In this document: positions 41,843-51,283 of the stretch, piece after piece | How positions within the stretch are numbered: the stretch's first letter is position 1 | Layout of the letters: every line of letters starts with the position of its first letter | Source: UBA1181 sp045601045 | Lineage (GTDB): Bacteria > Bacteroidota > Bacteroidia > Bacteroidales > Paludibacteraceae | Direction of reading: 5' to 3' | DNA length: 64,000 nt | Assembly (NCBI GenBank): GCA_045601045.1 | Contig: JAZRZA010000082.1 | Location: 82,984-146,983 of the forward strand | Program-made: the position numbers and the translations under genes | The notes under the pieces: generated by a model | Told to the model about the DNA's origin: nothing | Databases searched by the model: none | What the model saw: the letters and a program-made list of their open reading frames with translations, nothing else

Positions 41843-42496
41843 TCATTCCGTAGCCTGCGGCATCAAAGTCAAAACCATCTTGAATCCCAATTTAGGATGT
41901 TGTATAATGGCTTGTTGCTCATTGAAATAGGCATTCATTCGTTTTATCGCGCCACCGTTTTGGATGACACGCAAGAAACCGGTCTCCTTCTCGTAAAGAA
42001 TGTAGTTGTTGGCTCCTGATTTGGTAGTAACACTGTACCCCCATTTAGACTTGGACTCCCTGAATGGCATATAAACCGTTGCCGGAAACTTTTCGGGAAC
42101 ATCCAACATCAACAAACTCTTAAAGTCCTTCTCCAATAGATTCAGAACAACCTTTTTATTCATCTGCTCCATACAACTGTTCACGATGAAACTGTCTCTG
42201 GAGAGAGAGAAGTCGAACATAGGAATACCGAAAGGCGTCATCATAATCATGCGGAATCTACGCGGATTCTCCGCCTCTCTAGACAACGCCATAATACCCG
42301 TCATGTTTTTATCCTTGAAACTCACCTCCGCCGTATAATAGCGCGCGGTTTCATATTCATCATAGACTGGCATCAAATTTGAGCGATACATTTTGACAGA
42401 GGTTGTGGGACGCATACCCGCATTGTTGAACAACTTAGGCGTACAACCCACTAACCCCGCCAAAAGAATCGAAAGAACTAAAAATCTCTTCAACAT
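41843..42496 (-). CDS. lipoprotein next to LolA, possible LolB-like role
   Basis: This 217-residue lipoprotein has a short signal and lipobox GLVGCTPKL (Cys18). Its mature part has a half-barrel pattern: TARYYTAEVSFKDKNMTGIM, then FRMIMMTPFGIPMFDFSLSR, like the LolA/LolB fold and DUF4292. It is encoded 9 bp after lolA in the same direction. Bacteroidota have no clear LolB, so a lipid or lipoprotein acceptor role is an inference from fold and position. Confidence 0.58.
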   Translation of the reverse strand: MLKRFLVLSILLAGLVGCTPKLFNNAGMRPTTSVKMYRSNLMPVYDEYETARYYTAEVSFKDKNMTGIMALSREAENPRRFRMIMMTPFGIPMFDFSLSRDSFIVNSCMEQMNKKVVLNLLEKDFKSLLMLDVPEKFPATVYMPFRESKSKWGYSVTTKSGANNYILYEKETGFLRVIQNGGAIKRMNAYFNEQQAIIQHPKLGFKMVLTLMPQATE

Positions 42497-42505
42497 TGAA
42501 TTTCA

Positions 42506-43159
42506 TTATTTGATAGAGAACACAGACTCGGCAATCGCGGCATTTTTCTTCTTGTTGGAGAAAATGTAATCCGAATAGTCGTTCTTGGTCTGATTCTTCT
42601 TCTTCGCCTCAATCATACGCATTTTCACCACGGTGAAATCAGATGAGTCGAGGTAGAGCTCCACCTTCTCGGCAAACTTCTTGACATCTGCGCTAAGCGG
42701 AACGATCTCAATCAAGTAATTGGATCCGTCCACAAAGAAACTCATTTGATAATTCTCTCCCATATTGGCGATATTACCACTCATACAAGCGGTGATTACC
42801 TTCTTCAGCTCAGCCATCATCGGATTAGACGCTGCATCCATAATCATCGGCTTGCCATTGGTCTTCATCATCAACTTGTTACCGTTCATCACCAAATCTT
42901 GTTTGAAAGGCACTTGATATTCAAGTTTCACCTTGTCATCCTTTTGGTAGTAGAACTTACCGGAAGACTTCATTGTGCTGGACATCACCGACACATATTT
43001 CTCCTGGGTGAAATCACTTTGGATACTCGTTATCTTCTCGGCGCTTGCCTGCATTTTTGCCTTAAGACCATTGACATCACTCACTGGAGTAGCCGCTTGC
43101 ATGGTAGCAAACGACAAAGACGCCAACATTGTAGCCGCTATTACTAAAATCTTCTTCAT
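42506..43159 (-). CDS. LolA-like periplasmic lipoprotein carrier
   Basis: This 217-residue periplasmic protein has a signal peptide (MKKILVIAATMLASLSFATM) and the LolA pattern: MQASAEKITSIQSDFTQEKY (about 36-55), then the strand series MKSSGKFYYQKDDKVKLEYQ. LolA carries lipoproteins between membranes. In aryl polyene clusters a LolA-like gene is fixed near FabG and an ammonia-lyase, as here. It lies between a fabG-like gene and a lipoprotein gene. Whether it is the general LolA of the cell or a cluster-bound one is not clear. Confidence 0.8.
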   Translation of the reverse strand: MKKILVIAATMLASLSFATMQAATPVSDVNGLKAKMQASAEKITSIQSDFTQEKYVSVMSSTMKSSGKFYYQKDDKVKLEYQVPFKQDLVMNGNKLMMKTNGKPMIMDAASNPMMAELKKVITACMSGNIANMGENYQMSFFVDGSNYLIEIVPLSADVKKFAEKVELYLDSSDFTVVKMRMIEAKKKNQTKNDYSDYIFSNKKKNAAIAESVFSIK

Positions 43160-43220
43160 AATCTTTCGAAAATTAAATGATTAATAATGGCATGACGGAC
43201 AATCCGTCTGTTTTGTTCAA

Positions 43221-43949
43221 TTATGTGTAAAGACCACCGTTCACACCGATGATTTGACCGGTGATATACGATGCCTCATCTGATACCAAGAATCCGACAG
43301 TAGCTGCGATCTCCTCTGGCTCTCCGAATCTGTTCATCGGAATTTGAGTCTTCAATTCAGCCTCGTTCAAGTCTTTGGTCATGTCGCTGCGTACGAAACC
43401 AGGAGCTACCGCATTCACAGTCACACCCTTACGAGCCACCTCTTGCGCCAACGCCTTGGTTGCCGACATCACAGCACCCTTAGCGGCGGAGTAGTTGGTT
43501 TGACCAGGCAATCCCTTTTGACCTGACAAAGAGACCATGTTCACAATACGGCCCTTCTTCTTTCTCAACATTGGCTGGATCACCGCTCTTGTGGTGTACA
43601 TGAAACCGTTCAAACTGGTGTCCAACACCTTGTTCCAATCCTCATTGGACATCATAAAGAGCAATCCGTCACGACGGACACCTGCGTTGTTCACCAAACA
43701 CTCGATATATTCACCAGCGTGTGCCTCTTGCCAATCTTGGATAGATTTCTCTACCTCCGACGCATCAGCCACGTCAAATTTCATGATCTCTCCGTTGGAT
43801 CCCTTCTCTTGGACCAACTTCAACGTATTCAAAGCTTCTGCCTCGTTGGATTGAAAATTAATGATGATGTAATAACCCATCTCGGCCAACTTCACTGCGC
43901 ACGCGCGGCCAATACCTCTTGATGCGCCTGTTACTAATGCTACTTTCAT
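43221..43949 (-). CDS. 3-oxoacyl-ACP reductase (FabG-like)
   Basis: This 242-residue short-chain dehydrogenase reduces 3-oxoacyl groups with NADPH. The nucleotide site is ALVTGASRGIGRACAVKLAE (about 4-23), followed by LVNNAGVRRDGLL and the catalytic Ser-Tyr-Lys in MVSLSG and TNYSAAKGAV. The end GQIIGVNGGLYT is typical of FabG. Its neighbours (FjTAL-like lyase and LolA-like carrier) suit the reductase of an aryl polyene pathway. General fatty-acid FabG is the alternative. Confidence 0.87.
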   Translation of the reverse strand: MKVALVTGASRGIGRACAVKLAEMGYYIIINFQSNEAEALNTLKLVQEKGSNGEIMKFDVADASEVEKSIQDWQEAHAGEYIECLVNNAGVRRDGLLFMMSNEDWNKVLDTSLNGFMYTTRAVIQPMLRKKKGRIVNMVSLSGQKGLPGQTNYSAAKGAVMSATKALAQEVARKGVTVNAVAPGFVRSDMTKDLNEAELKTQIPMNRFGEPEEIAATVGFLVSDEASYITGQIIGVNGGLYT

Positions 43950-44099
43950 CTATTTACTTTTAATAGTTATTTTTACGTTATTCATCGATTCATGACGGGG
44001 TAAAGATATGGATTCTCCCATGAAAAAGGAATTATTATCTCCACAAACCATCATTTTGTCGTCCAACCGCCCTTTTCTCTCGACGAAAGGAAGCGGGGA

Positions 44100-45629
44100 T
44101 CAGAATCGTTTTCCTCTCAAATACTCTTGCATCTTCGCGATATCCTCGTACTTGGTGGTGTCATCCACGAACTTAGGGAAGAAAGCTCGGATTTCGTCGT
44201 ATATCTTCTTCGTCTTAGGAGACAACTTGGAAGCGGCCTCCAAACAGTCGACACCTTGCGCAATGGACATAAAATGAATGGCCATCACCTGATAAGCGTT
44301 GTCCACCACCCGCTTCGCCAACAACGCGGAGTTGGTACCCATACTCACCACATCCTGGTTGTCGTTGTTGTTAGGAATTGAATGAACATACATGGAGTTG
44401 GAGAGCGTTTGACACTCTGCGGTAGTAGAGGTTGCCGTAAACTGGCAAGCCTGCATACCATAGTTCAAGCCAAGCACACCCATATTGACGAAAGGAGGTA
44501 GTATTCCGTTGATGCGGTCATGGAACAGATAGTTCATCTGACGCTCCATCAACATCGTCAACTTCGTGATGGCGATCTTCAACTTATCCATCTCAAATGA
44601 CACATAATCACCGTGGAAGTTTCCGCCGTGGTAAACCGTCTTGGTATCCACATCCACGATTGGGTTGTCGGTAGCGGAGTTCACCTCGTTCTCCAATACC
44701 CTCGCCACATTCTCCAAAGTCTCCAAAACCGGACCTAAGATTTGAGGCACACAACGGAGGGAATAATATGGCTGCACCTTATGTTTGAACACACTCTCGT
44801 TCTGGTGACCGTTGTCGTACAATTCCTTCTCTCTGCTCAACATACATTTGCTGCCTTCGCTCCACTCACGCAACTGTTTCGCGATCTCGCTTTGGCCCGG
44901 TTGACGACGAACTTGGTTCAACTTCTCAGCCATAAAATCATCGTACGAAGAGGCGATCTCATTCACCATTACAGAGGCGATCACCGCCCACTGCAACAAG
45001 CGTTTCGCATCGAACAAGTTGATCAAACCGATACCGGTCATAAAAGAGGTTCCGTTTGTCACGGACAAACCTTCCCGCACATGAATACCCAATGGTTTGA
45101 GTCCCAGTTTCTTCAAAACATCCGCAGAGGGTTGGAACTTGCCGTCATAGTTCACTTGTCCCTCTCCGATCAAGGTGAGGGCCATGTGCGCCAATTGCAC
45201 CAAGTCACCGCTTGAACCCACGCTTCCGTGCTCTGGAATGAATGGGAAGATATTATTGTTGATAAAGTTCGCCAACAAATCCACCAATTCCGGATGCACA
45301 CCCGACTCACCTTGGATGAAGGTTCCAATACGGGCGATCATCGCGGCCTTCACATAGATATTAGGCAGCGGATTTCCCGCACCCGCAGAGTGGCTACGAA
45401 TGATGTTATATTGCAATTGAACTCGCTCATCATCACTCACACGATATTGTGCCATCGGACCAAATCCTGTATTGATGCCATAAATGACACGATCTTTGGA
45501 GAAATCCTCCAAAAACTCATAACTCTTTCGAACTCTCTCTTTGATGTTTGCGGTAAACGCCAACTTCTCACCATCGAAGAGAATAGACTCAATGTCCTTC
45601 AACGAAATGTATTCTATCTCTTTTCCCAT
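44100..45629 (-). CDS. aromatic amino acid ammonia-lyase (tyrosine ammonia-lyase-like)
   Basis: This 509-residue enzyme of the HAL/PAL family closely follows the tyrosine ammonia-lyase of Flavobacterium: YNIIRSHSAGAGNPL, KVQPYYSLRCVPQILGPVLE, HGGNFHGDYVSFEMDKLKI and VHSIPNNNDNQDVVSMGTNS. The MIO cofactor triad is in GSVGSSGDLVQLAHMAL: Ser-Ser-Gly instead of the usual Ala-Ser-Gly. TALs of this type make 4-coumaric acid as starter for aryl polyene pigments (flexirubins). The start at 45629 is chosen because an in-frame TTG at 45662 lies within the -7 box. Confidence 0.85.
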   Translation of the reverse strand: MGKEIEYISLKDIESILFDGEKLAFTANIKERVRKSYEFLEDFSKDRVIYGINTGFGPMAQYRVSDDERVQLQYNIIRSHSAGAGNPLPNIYVKAAMIARIGTFIQGESGVHPELVDLLANFINNNIFPFIPEHGSVGSSGDLVQLAHMALTLIGEGQVNYDGKFQPSADVLKKLGLKPLGIHVREGLSVTNGTSFMTGIGLINLFDAKRLLQWAVIASVMVNEIASSYDDFMAEKLNQVRRQPGQSEIAKQLREWSEGSKCMLSREKELYDNGHQNESVFKHKVQPYYSLRCVPQILGPVLETLENVARVLENEVNSATDNPIVDVDTKTVYHGGNFHGDYVSFEMDKLKIAITKLTMLMERQMNYLFHDRINGILPPFVNMGVLGLNYGMQACQFTATSTTAECQTLSNSMYVHSIPNNNDNQDVVSMGTNSALLAKRVVDNAYQVMAIHFMSIAQGVDCLEAASKLSPKTKKIYDEIRAFFPKFVDDTTKYEDIAKMQEYLRGKRF

Positions 45630-45659
45630 CTCCTTAGAATTGTTGTCTTTTTTAGAACG

Positions 45660-45667
45660 CAAATATA
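45660..45667 (-). promoter_or_regulatory. -7 promoter box of the ammonia-lyase gene
   Basis: TATATTTG matches TAnnTTTG, 30 bp before the ATG at 45629. No clear -33 box. Confidence 0.5.
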
Positions 45668-45845
45668 CAATAAATTTAGGGTAATATGTAAATTTTGTAG
45701 GAAAGTGATATTTAAGAGGTGGCAGAGTCGTAGAACAGAGATTCCATTAAAGTAGTTTATGGCGAAGAATATCTGCAGGAAACATTGACAAACGAACAAT
45801 GACAAATCTCGCATTTCCCATGACAAATTGTGAATTTAAAATAAC

Positions 45846-46010
45846 GTGGTACCGAACGCCGATTGGGTCGTATTGGAGAACAATTCCAACGATGGAAACG
45901 GGTCTGTCATTATTAAGGTTTCCGCCAATATCTCATCATCAGCAAGGGAAGCAACATTGACCATTTATGGAGAATCTCTGAAAAAAAGAGTTCATAAGTT
46001 ACAATACCAG
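45846..46010 (+). pseudogene. BACON-type domain remnant
   Basis: The plus-strand frame NADWVVLENNSNDGNGSVII followed by VSANISSSAREATLTIYGES has the Trp, Gly-Asn-Gly and SSSAREATLTI pattern of a BACON domain (a beta-sandwich in Bacteroidota surface proteins). It has no start signal and ends abruptly at RVHKLQYQLE. It is probably the last scrap of a gene lost when the conjugation genes arrived. The surrounding gap (45663-46251) otherwise holds the tra operon terminator and nothing more I can read. Confidence 0.55.
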
Positions 46011-46033
46011 CTCGAAGGAGACTATCAAAAAAA

Positions 46034-46062
46034 CCGCCCCTCGACATCACGTCGCCGGGCGG
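46034..46062 (-). terminator. terminator of the tra operon
   Basis: On the minus strand CCGCCC and GGGCGG-type arms (with inner CGAC/GTCG) form a strong hairpin followed by T7. It is 190 bp after the coupling-protein stop. Confidence 0.7.
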
Positions 46063-46251
46063 CCTAAGTAGTTTTATTAATTGCTAGTGTATGTATATAG
46101 CGTTATCGTTTATTGAGTTGTTGATTAGCTTATGTTGCAAGTATAGGGCAAAAACCAAGTTCCGCCAAACGGACTCGACGAAACAGCTATTTTTGCCGAC
46201 AAACTGGGTACATATTCCACCTTTTCAACAACCCAAACACTGCGACAGAAG

Positions 46252-48924
46252 CTAATCCATCCCCATCGCCTCTTTACGTCGCCGGGAAAGAGTCTGCCAT
46301 TGCGGATCCGTATCAAGAATATTGATCTGCCGTTCCAACAACCCCTTGATATCTTGGCGGACTTGTTCCATCTGCCTTTTCAATGTATTTTGCATGGTAC
46401 TCTCACGGATCTCGTTCACACGTTGCGAAAAGTTGCCCAATTCAGTGAAGTACCGAAGAATAGCCTCCACCATATTTCTAACATTGGCGCAATCCCTCGA
46501 TTCGGATGATTCGCGACGATCTATCTCCTCCATCATCTCTCGGAGCGCATCTCCCAATCCCAGCGAGGCTCCCGCATATCGATTCTGCGAGAATGCTTTT
46601 TCCTGCTTGATCCATTGCGTAACGGGTTCGTACTCTATGTATTCAATGACACTTTTTCTCCAAGAATCAAAACATTCCATTCCCCGACAATCCACCTCCC
46701 GCAACTGATCCAACAAGACCTGACTTAAACGAGCCATCTCTTGGCCTCTCTCGCTGACACGCGACACGAAAGGAAGGAAACGTTCCATAAAGGCGGAGAC
46801 ATCCTGATGATCCACCTCCACCAAAGAGCGGAGTTCCGCCTCGCATCCACAAGCCACCACATGGTATTGTTTCAAAAAGGAGATGGTGAACCGCTTCAAC
46901 TCGACGACCTCTTCCGACGTGTCGAAATCGTAAAAGAGGGGCATTGGTAGGAACGACGACTCCTCCTCTTTCACCGCGTCATGGTCTATCACGATCTTGG
47001 CGTTGAAAATCTTCTCACTGATCTCCTCCCCCACATTATCCGCCACCGCTCCGATAAACGTTCCTTGGGTGAGCGTGGATATTCGGGAAGCGGGTATCAT
47101 CGTGTCATTTTGTTCACTGACACTGGTGGAGACACCCGAGGCAGAGAAACTTTGGCTCTTCCGCTTCTGCATATTCTTTCCAAACCTTTTCTCCAACTGA
47201 GAGGCGGTGTCGCCAGTCACCTGACCACTGAAAAGATTACCTATCGTATTGATAATCGCCTTCGCCTCCTTCTCGCCATAGTCGCGAATCAATTGCGTAA
47301 AATCCTGGTAGCCAAGGCAAACCGAGACTTTATTGGAACGAGCCGTGGCGATAAGGTTATCCAACCCACGAAAATAGATCGTAGGCAACTCATCGATAAT
47401 CAACGAGATAGGATGACGATTCTTCTTGTTAATCACCTTCACAATCCTTCCGTTGTACAAGCCCAAAGCGGTGGCATAGATATCCTTCTTCTCCGGATTA
47501 TTACCCACACACAATATTTTAGGGGCCTCCGGATCGTTCAAATCCAAAGAAAAATCATTGCCCGTCATCACCCAATAGAGTTGCGGGGAACTGATGCGGG
47601 AGAGCGGAATACGCACAGAGGCGATTTGACCTTGCAGTTGATCTTGCGCGCCACCTTCCCACGCCTCCATAAATGCGGACATATAATTGGTCAAAGAGGG
47701 ATTCATACTCATCAGCGGTATGCAATCACTGTATTTGGCGTTAATCCACTCTATCACATGAGGAAGTGTACAATATCGTCCCCCCTCCGTCTCCTTCAAA
47801 TACCAAATGGAGGCAGTCAGATAATTAATGGGGGATTCCACAAAGAAATCACCCTGTTTTTGCGCCCAACTTTTATTGAGGTTCAGCATTATCGTATAGG
47901 CGCTATCGTAGGCATCCGTGATATCATTCATGAAATCAGGATGGATGGGGTTACAACGCAACGACCGTCTCGGATCGTCAAAGTTGATGACACAAAATTG
48001 CGGCGAAATACCATATTTCGCCTTGAATTGTTTCTCGTTCCGCAGCAAATGGTTGTAAACCAAAACAGACAAATCAGGGAACTTGAAATCGTAACAATAC
48101 ATCGTGAAATTTTTCCGTAAATGTTGCCGAATAAACTCATTGATCACCGCATAGGTTTTTCCCGAACCTGGCGTTCCCAACACACTCGTCGCACGGAAAG
48201 GATTCACCACATTGATCCAGCCATTTCGCACCTCCCCTTTGTACTTATAACAAGTCGGAAGGTTAACCGAATAGGCATTCTCTATCAAATGTTCATTTTG
48301 CTTAAAGGACTCCTCACTCTCGCTATCCGTCACACCGAAATTTCTCCCCACTTTATGGATGTAGTTACAACCAAACACAAAATAGAGAATCCCCACGCCA
48401 CTCAACAAGACGTAAAAGATTGTCATAACGACTGGCTGCCTGATTTTTAAAGCAATAGGGCTGATGGTTACGATAAATAGCCCCAACAAGACAATGCACC
48501 ACCCTTCCGTTCTGACCAATCTGATTTTCTCAACGCGTTTACCGTTATCATTCTCCTCCACCACTCTTCCTTCGACGCCTCGATCCACAATTCCCAGATG
48601 CTCCAAAAGCCAACAAACGGGACTCAAGAAGAGGTTGGTCTGCATCCGCTCCTCTTTCCGCCCCCGTTCCGCCCAACCATAGAGCCCTATAAAGAACAAA
48701 GCCATAAGCAAGGTGACGTAAGGCAACAAAAAAAGATGCAATTTGTCGTCCACCATTTGCAGAAAGCGATAAGTGTGTCCACAAAACGAGGCGGGCAATG
48801 CCAAAGAGACAAAGGATTGGCAATACCAATAGAGATTTAGGATGTAAAACATCATTCCCGTCGCCCGCACAAAATCAAGACCCTTCTTACTCCCCTCTTG
48901 ACTATTCTGTTCCATAACCGTCAC
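46252..48924 (-). CDS. type IV coupling protein (YWFCY/MobC-TraG type)
   Basis: This 890-residue protein is the ATPase that would deliver DNA to the T4SS channel. The N-terminus has membrane helices with the YWFCY-like FYILNLYWYCQSF (about 26-38) and further helices to about 190. The Walker A motif TSVLGTPGSGKTYAVINEF lies near 240 and HPISLIIDELPTIYFRG gives Walker B. The C-terminal 150 residues are charged and helical. It is the last gene of the operon. The partner relaxase is not in the window. Confidence 0.85.
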   Translation of the reverse strand: MTVMEQNSQEGSKKGLDFVRATGMMFYILNLYWYCQSFVSLALPASFCGHTYRFLQMVDDKLHLFLLPYVTLLMALFFIGLYGWAERGRKEERMQTNLFLSPVCWLLEHLGIVDRGVEGRVVEENDNGKRVEKIRLVRTEGWCIVLLGLFIVTISPIALKIRQPVVMTIFYVLLSGVGILYFVFGCNYIHKVGRNFGVTDSESEESFKQNEHLIENAYSVNLPTCYKYKGEVRNGWINVVNPFRATSVLGTPGSGKTYAVINEFIRQHLRKNFTMYCYDFKFPDLSVLVYNHLLRNEKQFKAKYGISPQFCVINFDDPRRSLRCNPIHPDFMNDITDAYDSAYTIMLNLNKSWAQKQGDFFVESPINYLTASIWYLKETEGGRYCTLPHVIEWINAKYSDCIPLMSMNPSLTNYMSAFMEAWEGGAQDQLQGQIASVRIPLSRISSPQLYWVMTGNDFSLDLNDPEAPKILCVGNNPEKKDIYATALGLYNGRIVKVINKKNRHPISLIIDELPTIYFRGLDNLIATARSNKVSVCLGYQDFTQLIRDYGEKEAKAIINTIGNLFSGQVTGDTASQLEKRFGKNMQKRKSQSFSASGVSTSVSEQNDTMIPASRISTLTQGTFIGAVADNVGEEISEKIFNAKIVIDHDAVKEEESSFLPMPLFYDFDTSEEVVELKRFTISFLKQYHVVACGCEAELRSLVEVDHQDVSAFMERFLPFVSRVSERGQEMARLSQVLLDQLREVDCRGMECFDSWRKSVIEYIEYEPVTQWIKQEKAFSQNRYAGASLGLGDALREMMEEIDRRESSESRDCANVRNMVEAILRYFTELGNFSQRVNEIRESTMQNTLKRQMEQVRQDIKGLLERQINILDTDPQWQTLSRRRKEAMGMD

Positions 48925-48952
48925 TCATTTCACAATAAAACAACCCAGAACA

Positions 48953-50098
48953 TCACTTCAACACTTTCGCGCCCAACAAATCATGGTTAGTGATAGAGAA
49001 CTGCAAGTGTCGCCCGCCGTTCTTTTCAAACAATTCAAAGAAGAGATTATGCTTCTCCGGAATCGTGAATCGTTTGAAGAAAAGAACCAGATGATAGGTT
49101 CCATTCGCAGGAATGAAAGAAGATTTCGTGCCTCTCACATACTCGAAAAGCGGAGAAATCTCATCATATTGAAGTGCCTGTTTCTTCACCGTTCTCCGAT
49201 TGGTGATGTAACATTTCACAAAATCAATGTCGTAGTCAATTTGCGAATGATTGGCTACCGCAAGATGAAACATCACCACATCATCCTTGATGAAGATACT
49301 ATGGAGCGCTAACAACATTTTTCCGTCCACCACACCACGGTTCAAGACGGCACCCTTGTCTATCACCATTCCGCCCAGTCTCACCATCTCCGTTTCATTC
49401 ACATTGATAGCGGAGAAAATTGTCCCTACCTTGTCGGCGTCATCCACCGAAAAATTCAATACCCCAGGCACCCGATTGTAGGTGACGTCAAATGCGTAAA
49501 TATGTTTGTCCTCCGTAATGACGGTCAAAGAAGTCTCCTTGAAAAGCCGCACATCGTATGGGCAACATTTGGCCATCACGATATTGTCCGTATGGGGAAC
49601 GTGGTCCACAATCGCGGAATCACATCCCACACTGATGTCCACCACCTTTTTAGGGAACGTGATATGCGAAGTCCTATCATCCGATAATTCAATCTTCATC
49701 GGCACAATCACATCTTCCGCAGACAAAGAGGATCCCTTCACCCACGCAGCCACCACTGAAGGAGACAACTCATAGTGGAGATGAAATGTATGTACGGCAC
49801 CATCCTTTGTGATAAATGTCGCATGCGTCTCATCAAAATTAGCCACTCGGCTTCTCAATTTCGCGATAGATTGAACCTGCGTCCTCTCAATCTCAATGTC
49901 AGAGGTTCCATGATCAATATTACTGATATCAGTATTGAATTTCAAATAAACCCATTTCACATGCGAAACGCCCAACTCCACAACATCAAACTCCCGAATC
50001 CGCTCTTCGGCTTTTAGAGTAGTGGGCAACAACGCCACCCAAAACAATACGATGATCAAACACCGTTCCCATTGAATCCCATGAATTTGTCTTACCAT
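48953..50098 (-). CDS. traN: conjugative transposon protein TraN (DUF4138, VirB9-like)
   Basis: This 381-residue protein has an N-terminal hydrophobic signal (about 10-30) and the DUF4138 features of Bacteroides TraN. An early VELGVSHVKWVYLKFNTDIS strand and the later LALHSIFIKDDVVMFHLAVA and NRRTVKKQALQYDEISPLFE are typical. TraN is the periplasmic/outer-membrane VirB9-like part. It lies 12 bp after the traM stop and 28 bp before the coupling-protein gene. Confidence 0.83.
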   Translation of the reverse strand: MVRQIHGIQWERCLIIVLFWVALLPTTLKAEERIREFDVVELGVSHVKWVYLKFNTDISNIDHGTSDIEIERTQVQSIAKLRSRVANFDETHATFITKDGAVHTFHLHYELSPSVVAAWVKGSSLSAEDVIVPMKIELSDDRTSHITFPKKVVDISVGCDSAIVDHVPHTDNIVMAKCCPYDVRLFKETSLTVITEDKHIYAFDVTYNRVPGVLNFSVDDADKVGTIFSAINVNETEMVRLGGMVIDKGAVLNRGVVDGKMLLALHSIFIKDDVVMFHLAVANHSQIDYDIDFVKCYITNRRTVKKQALQYDEISPLFEYVRGTKSSFIPANGTYHLVLFFKRFTIPEKHNLFFELFEKNGGRHLQFSITNHDLLGAKVLK

Positions 50099-50110
50099 AC
50101 CAAACGATTC

Positions 50111-51283
50111 TCACTGATTTAATTTGATGATTAGTTTATGACCGCTAGACAGATCAACACGATCTTTTCGAGCCGCATTTTTCCTCGCTTCGTCAATCTT
50201 ATCCGCCACACGGTTCACCACATTTGACATAGAACCGAAAATCGATCCACCCGAACTGGGCCGATTGTAAGAATCGGATGCAGCCTCCCTCAACGTGGCA
50301 TTGACCAAATCATAACCCGTATATAAACCTTTGCCACCATCGGTGTCGTACACCGTTCCATTAAATGCGTAAATGTTATTTTGATACTCTATGTTGTTGA
50401 TCTTCACATCTATCCTAGTATCGCCGAAAGTCGCGAATCCATAAATGACCGTATTTTTGGGGATGATAACGTCCCCTACTTTCACCGCCTGACTCAGACG
50501 CATACGCACCTGATCCGAGCTTTTCAGATTACGATGCTCTCCATGGATGAAAGCCACCACATCGCCTTCGGTTGTTTTGCTTGGAGACAAATCGACATTC
50601 GAGAATCCTCGTCTAGAACGGGCCGTTGGAACAGGTCCTTCAGATGATGCGACCATCTCATGGGAAACGGGCTGCGACACAGTGAGAAGATTCAGCAAAA
50701 GGGAATCTTCGTGAGTAGCCATGCCGACGCTCAACCTACGTTTCGCGCTCTCCATTTCAGTCTTCGCCAACTCCTTATCCACCCAATCCATCTTCACCTG
50801 GTCATCATCCACATCAGTCTGGACTTTCGTTTTGGAAAGGGCTGATCCAGTTCTGGCGCGTGCTGTTTTGGGCGTTTTGTCCTCCTCTTCGTAAAAATCG
50901 GCTGGTTCATCCTCTATCTTCGACAAAAGTCCCTCCACATCCACATTCATCGGTTCAGGCGCGATCTCCTTCGGTGCATTCAAGGAATTCAGCATATCAA
51001 AGGAGGCATTCTGCGCCAAACGTTGAGTGTTCTCTCTATTCAAGCGAACATGCTCCTTCTTTACCGCCTCCAATTTACTGCCGGATGCATACATATCTTC
51101 CGGGTCCGGCAGATTGTAATTCATTCCCTCTTGCGGTTGGTCCACCATGGCTAACGTCTCCGTCTCGTCACCCAAGCCTAAAATGAAAAACAGTCCCACA
51201 ACTGTCAGAAAAACAAATACGCCTCCGACTTGAAACAATCCTTGCTGCCGCTCCCTTTTACTTTTCTGTCTCGCCATCGTCAT
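50111..51283 (-). CDS. traM: conjugative transposon protein TraM (VirB10-like)
   Basis: This 390-residue protein has one membrane helix (about 18-38, VGGVFVFLTVVGLFFILGLG) with a basic N-terminus MARQKSKRERQQ, a long low-complexity linker (40-200), and a C-terminal beta domain (about 225-390: RMRLSQAVKVGDVIIPKNTV). This is the VirB10/TraM form that spans the envelope. It overlaps the traL-position gene by 4 bp (ATGA). A start two codons downstream (51277) is also possible. Confidence 0.85.
   Translation of the reverse strand: MTMARQKSKRERQQGLFQVGGVFVFLTVVGLFFILGLGDETETLAMVDQPQEGMNYNLPDPEDMYASGSKLEAVKKEHVRLNRENTQRLAQNASFDMLNSLNAPKEIAPEPMNVDVEGLLSKIEDEPADFYEEEDKTPKTARARTGSALSKTKVQTDVDDDQVKMDWVDKELAKTEMESAKRRLSVGMATHEDSLLLNLLTVSQPVSHEMVASSEGPVPTARSRRGFSNVDLSPSKTTEGDVVAFIHGEHRNLKSSDQVRMRLSQAVKVGDVIIPKNTVIYGFATFGDTRIDVKINNIEYQNNIYAFNGTVYDTDGGKGLYTGYDLVNATLREAASDSYNRPSSGGSIFGSMSNVVNRVADKIDEARKNAARKDRVDLSSGHKLIIKLNQ

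Noticed and set aside
46741..48120. Long plus-strand ORFs opposite the coupling-protein gene
   Set aside because: They are shadows of a well-supported gene with Walker motifs on the minus strand.
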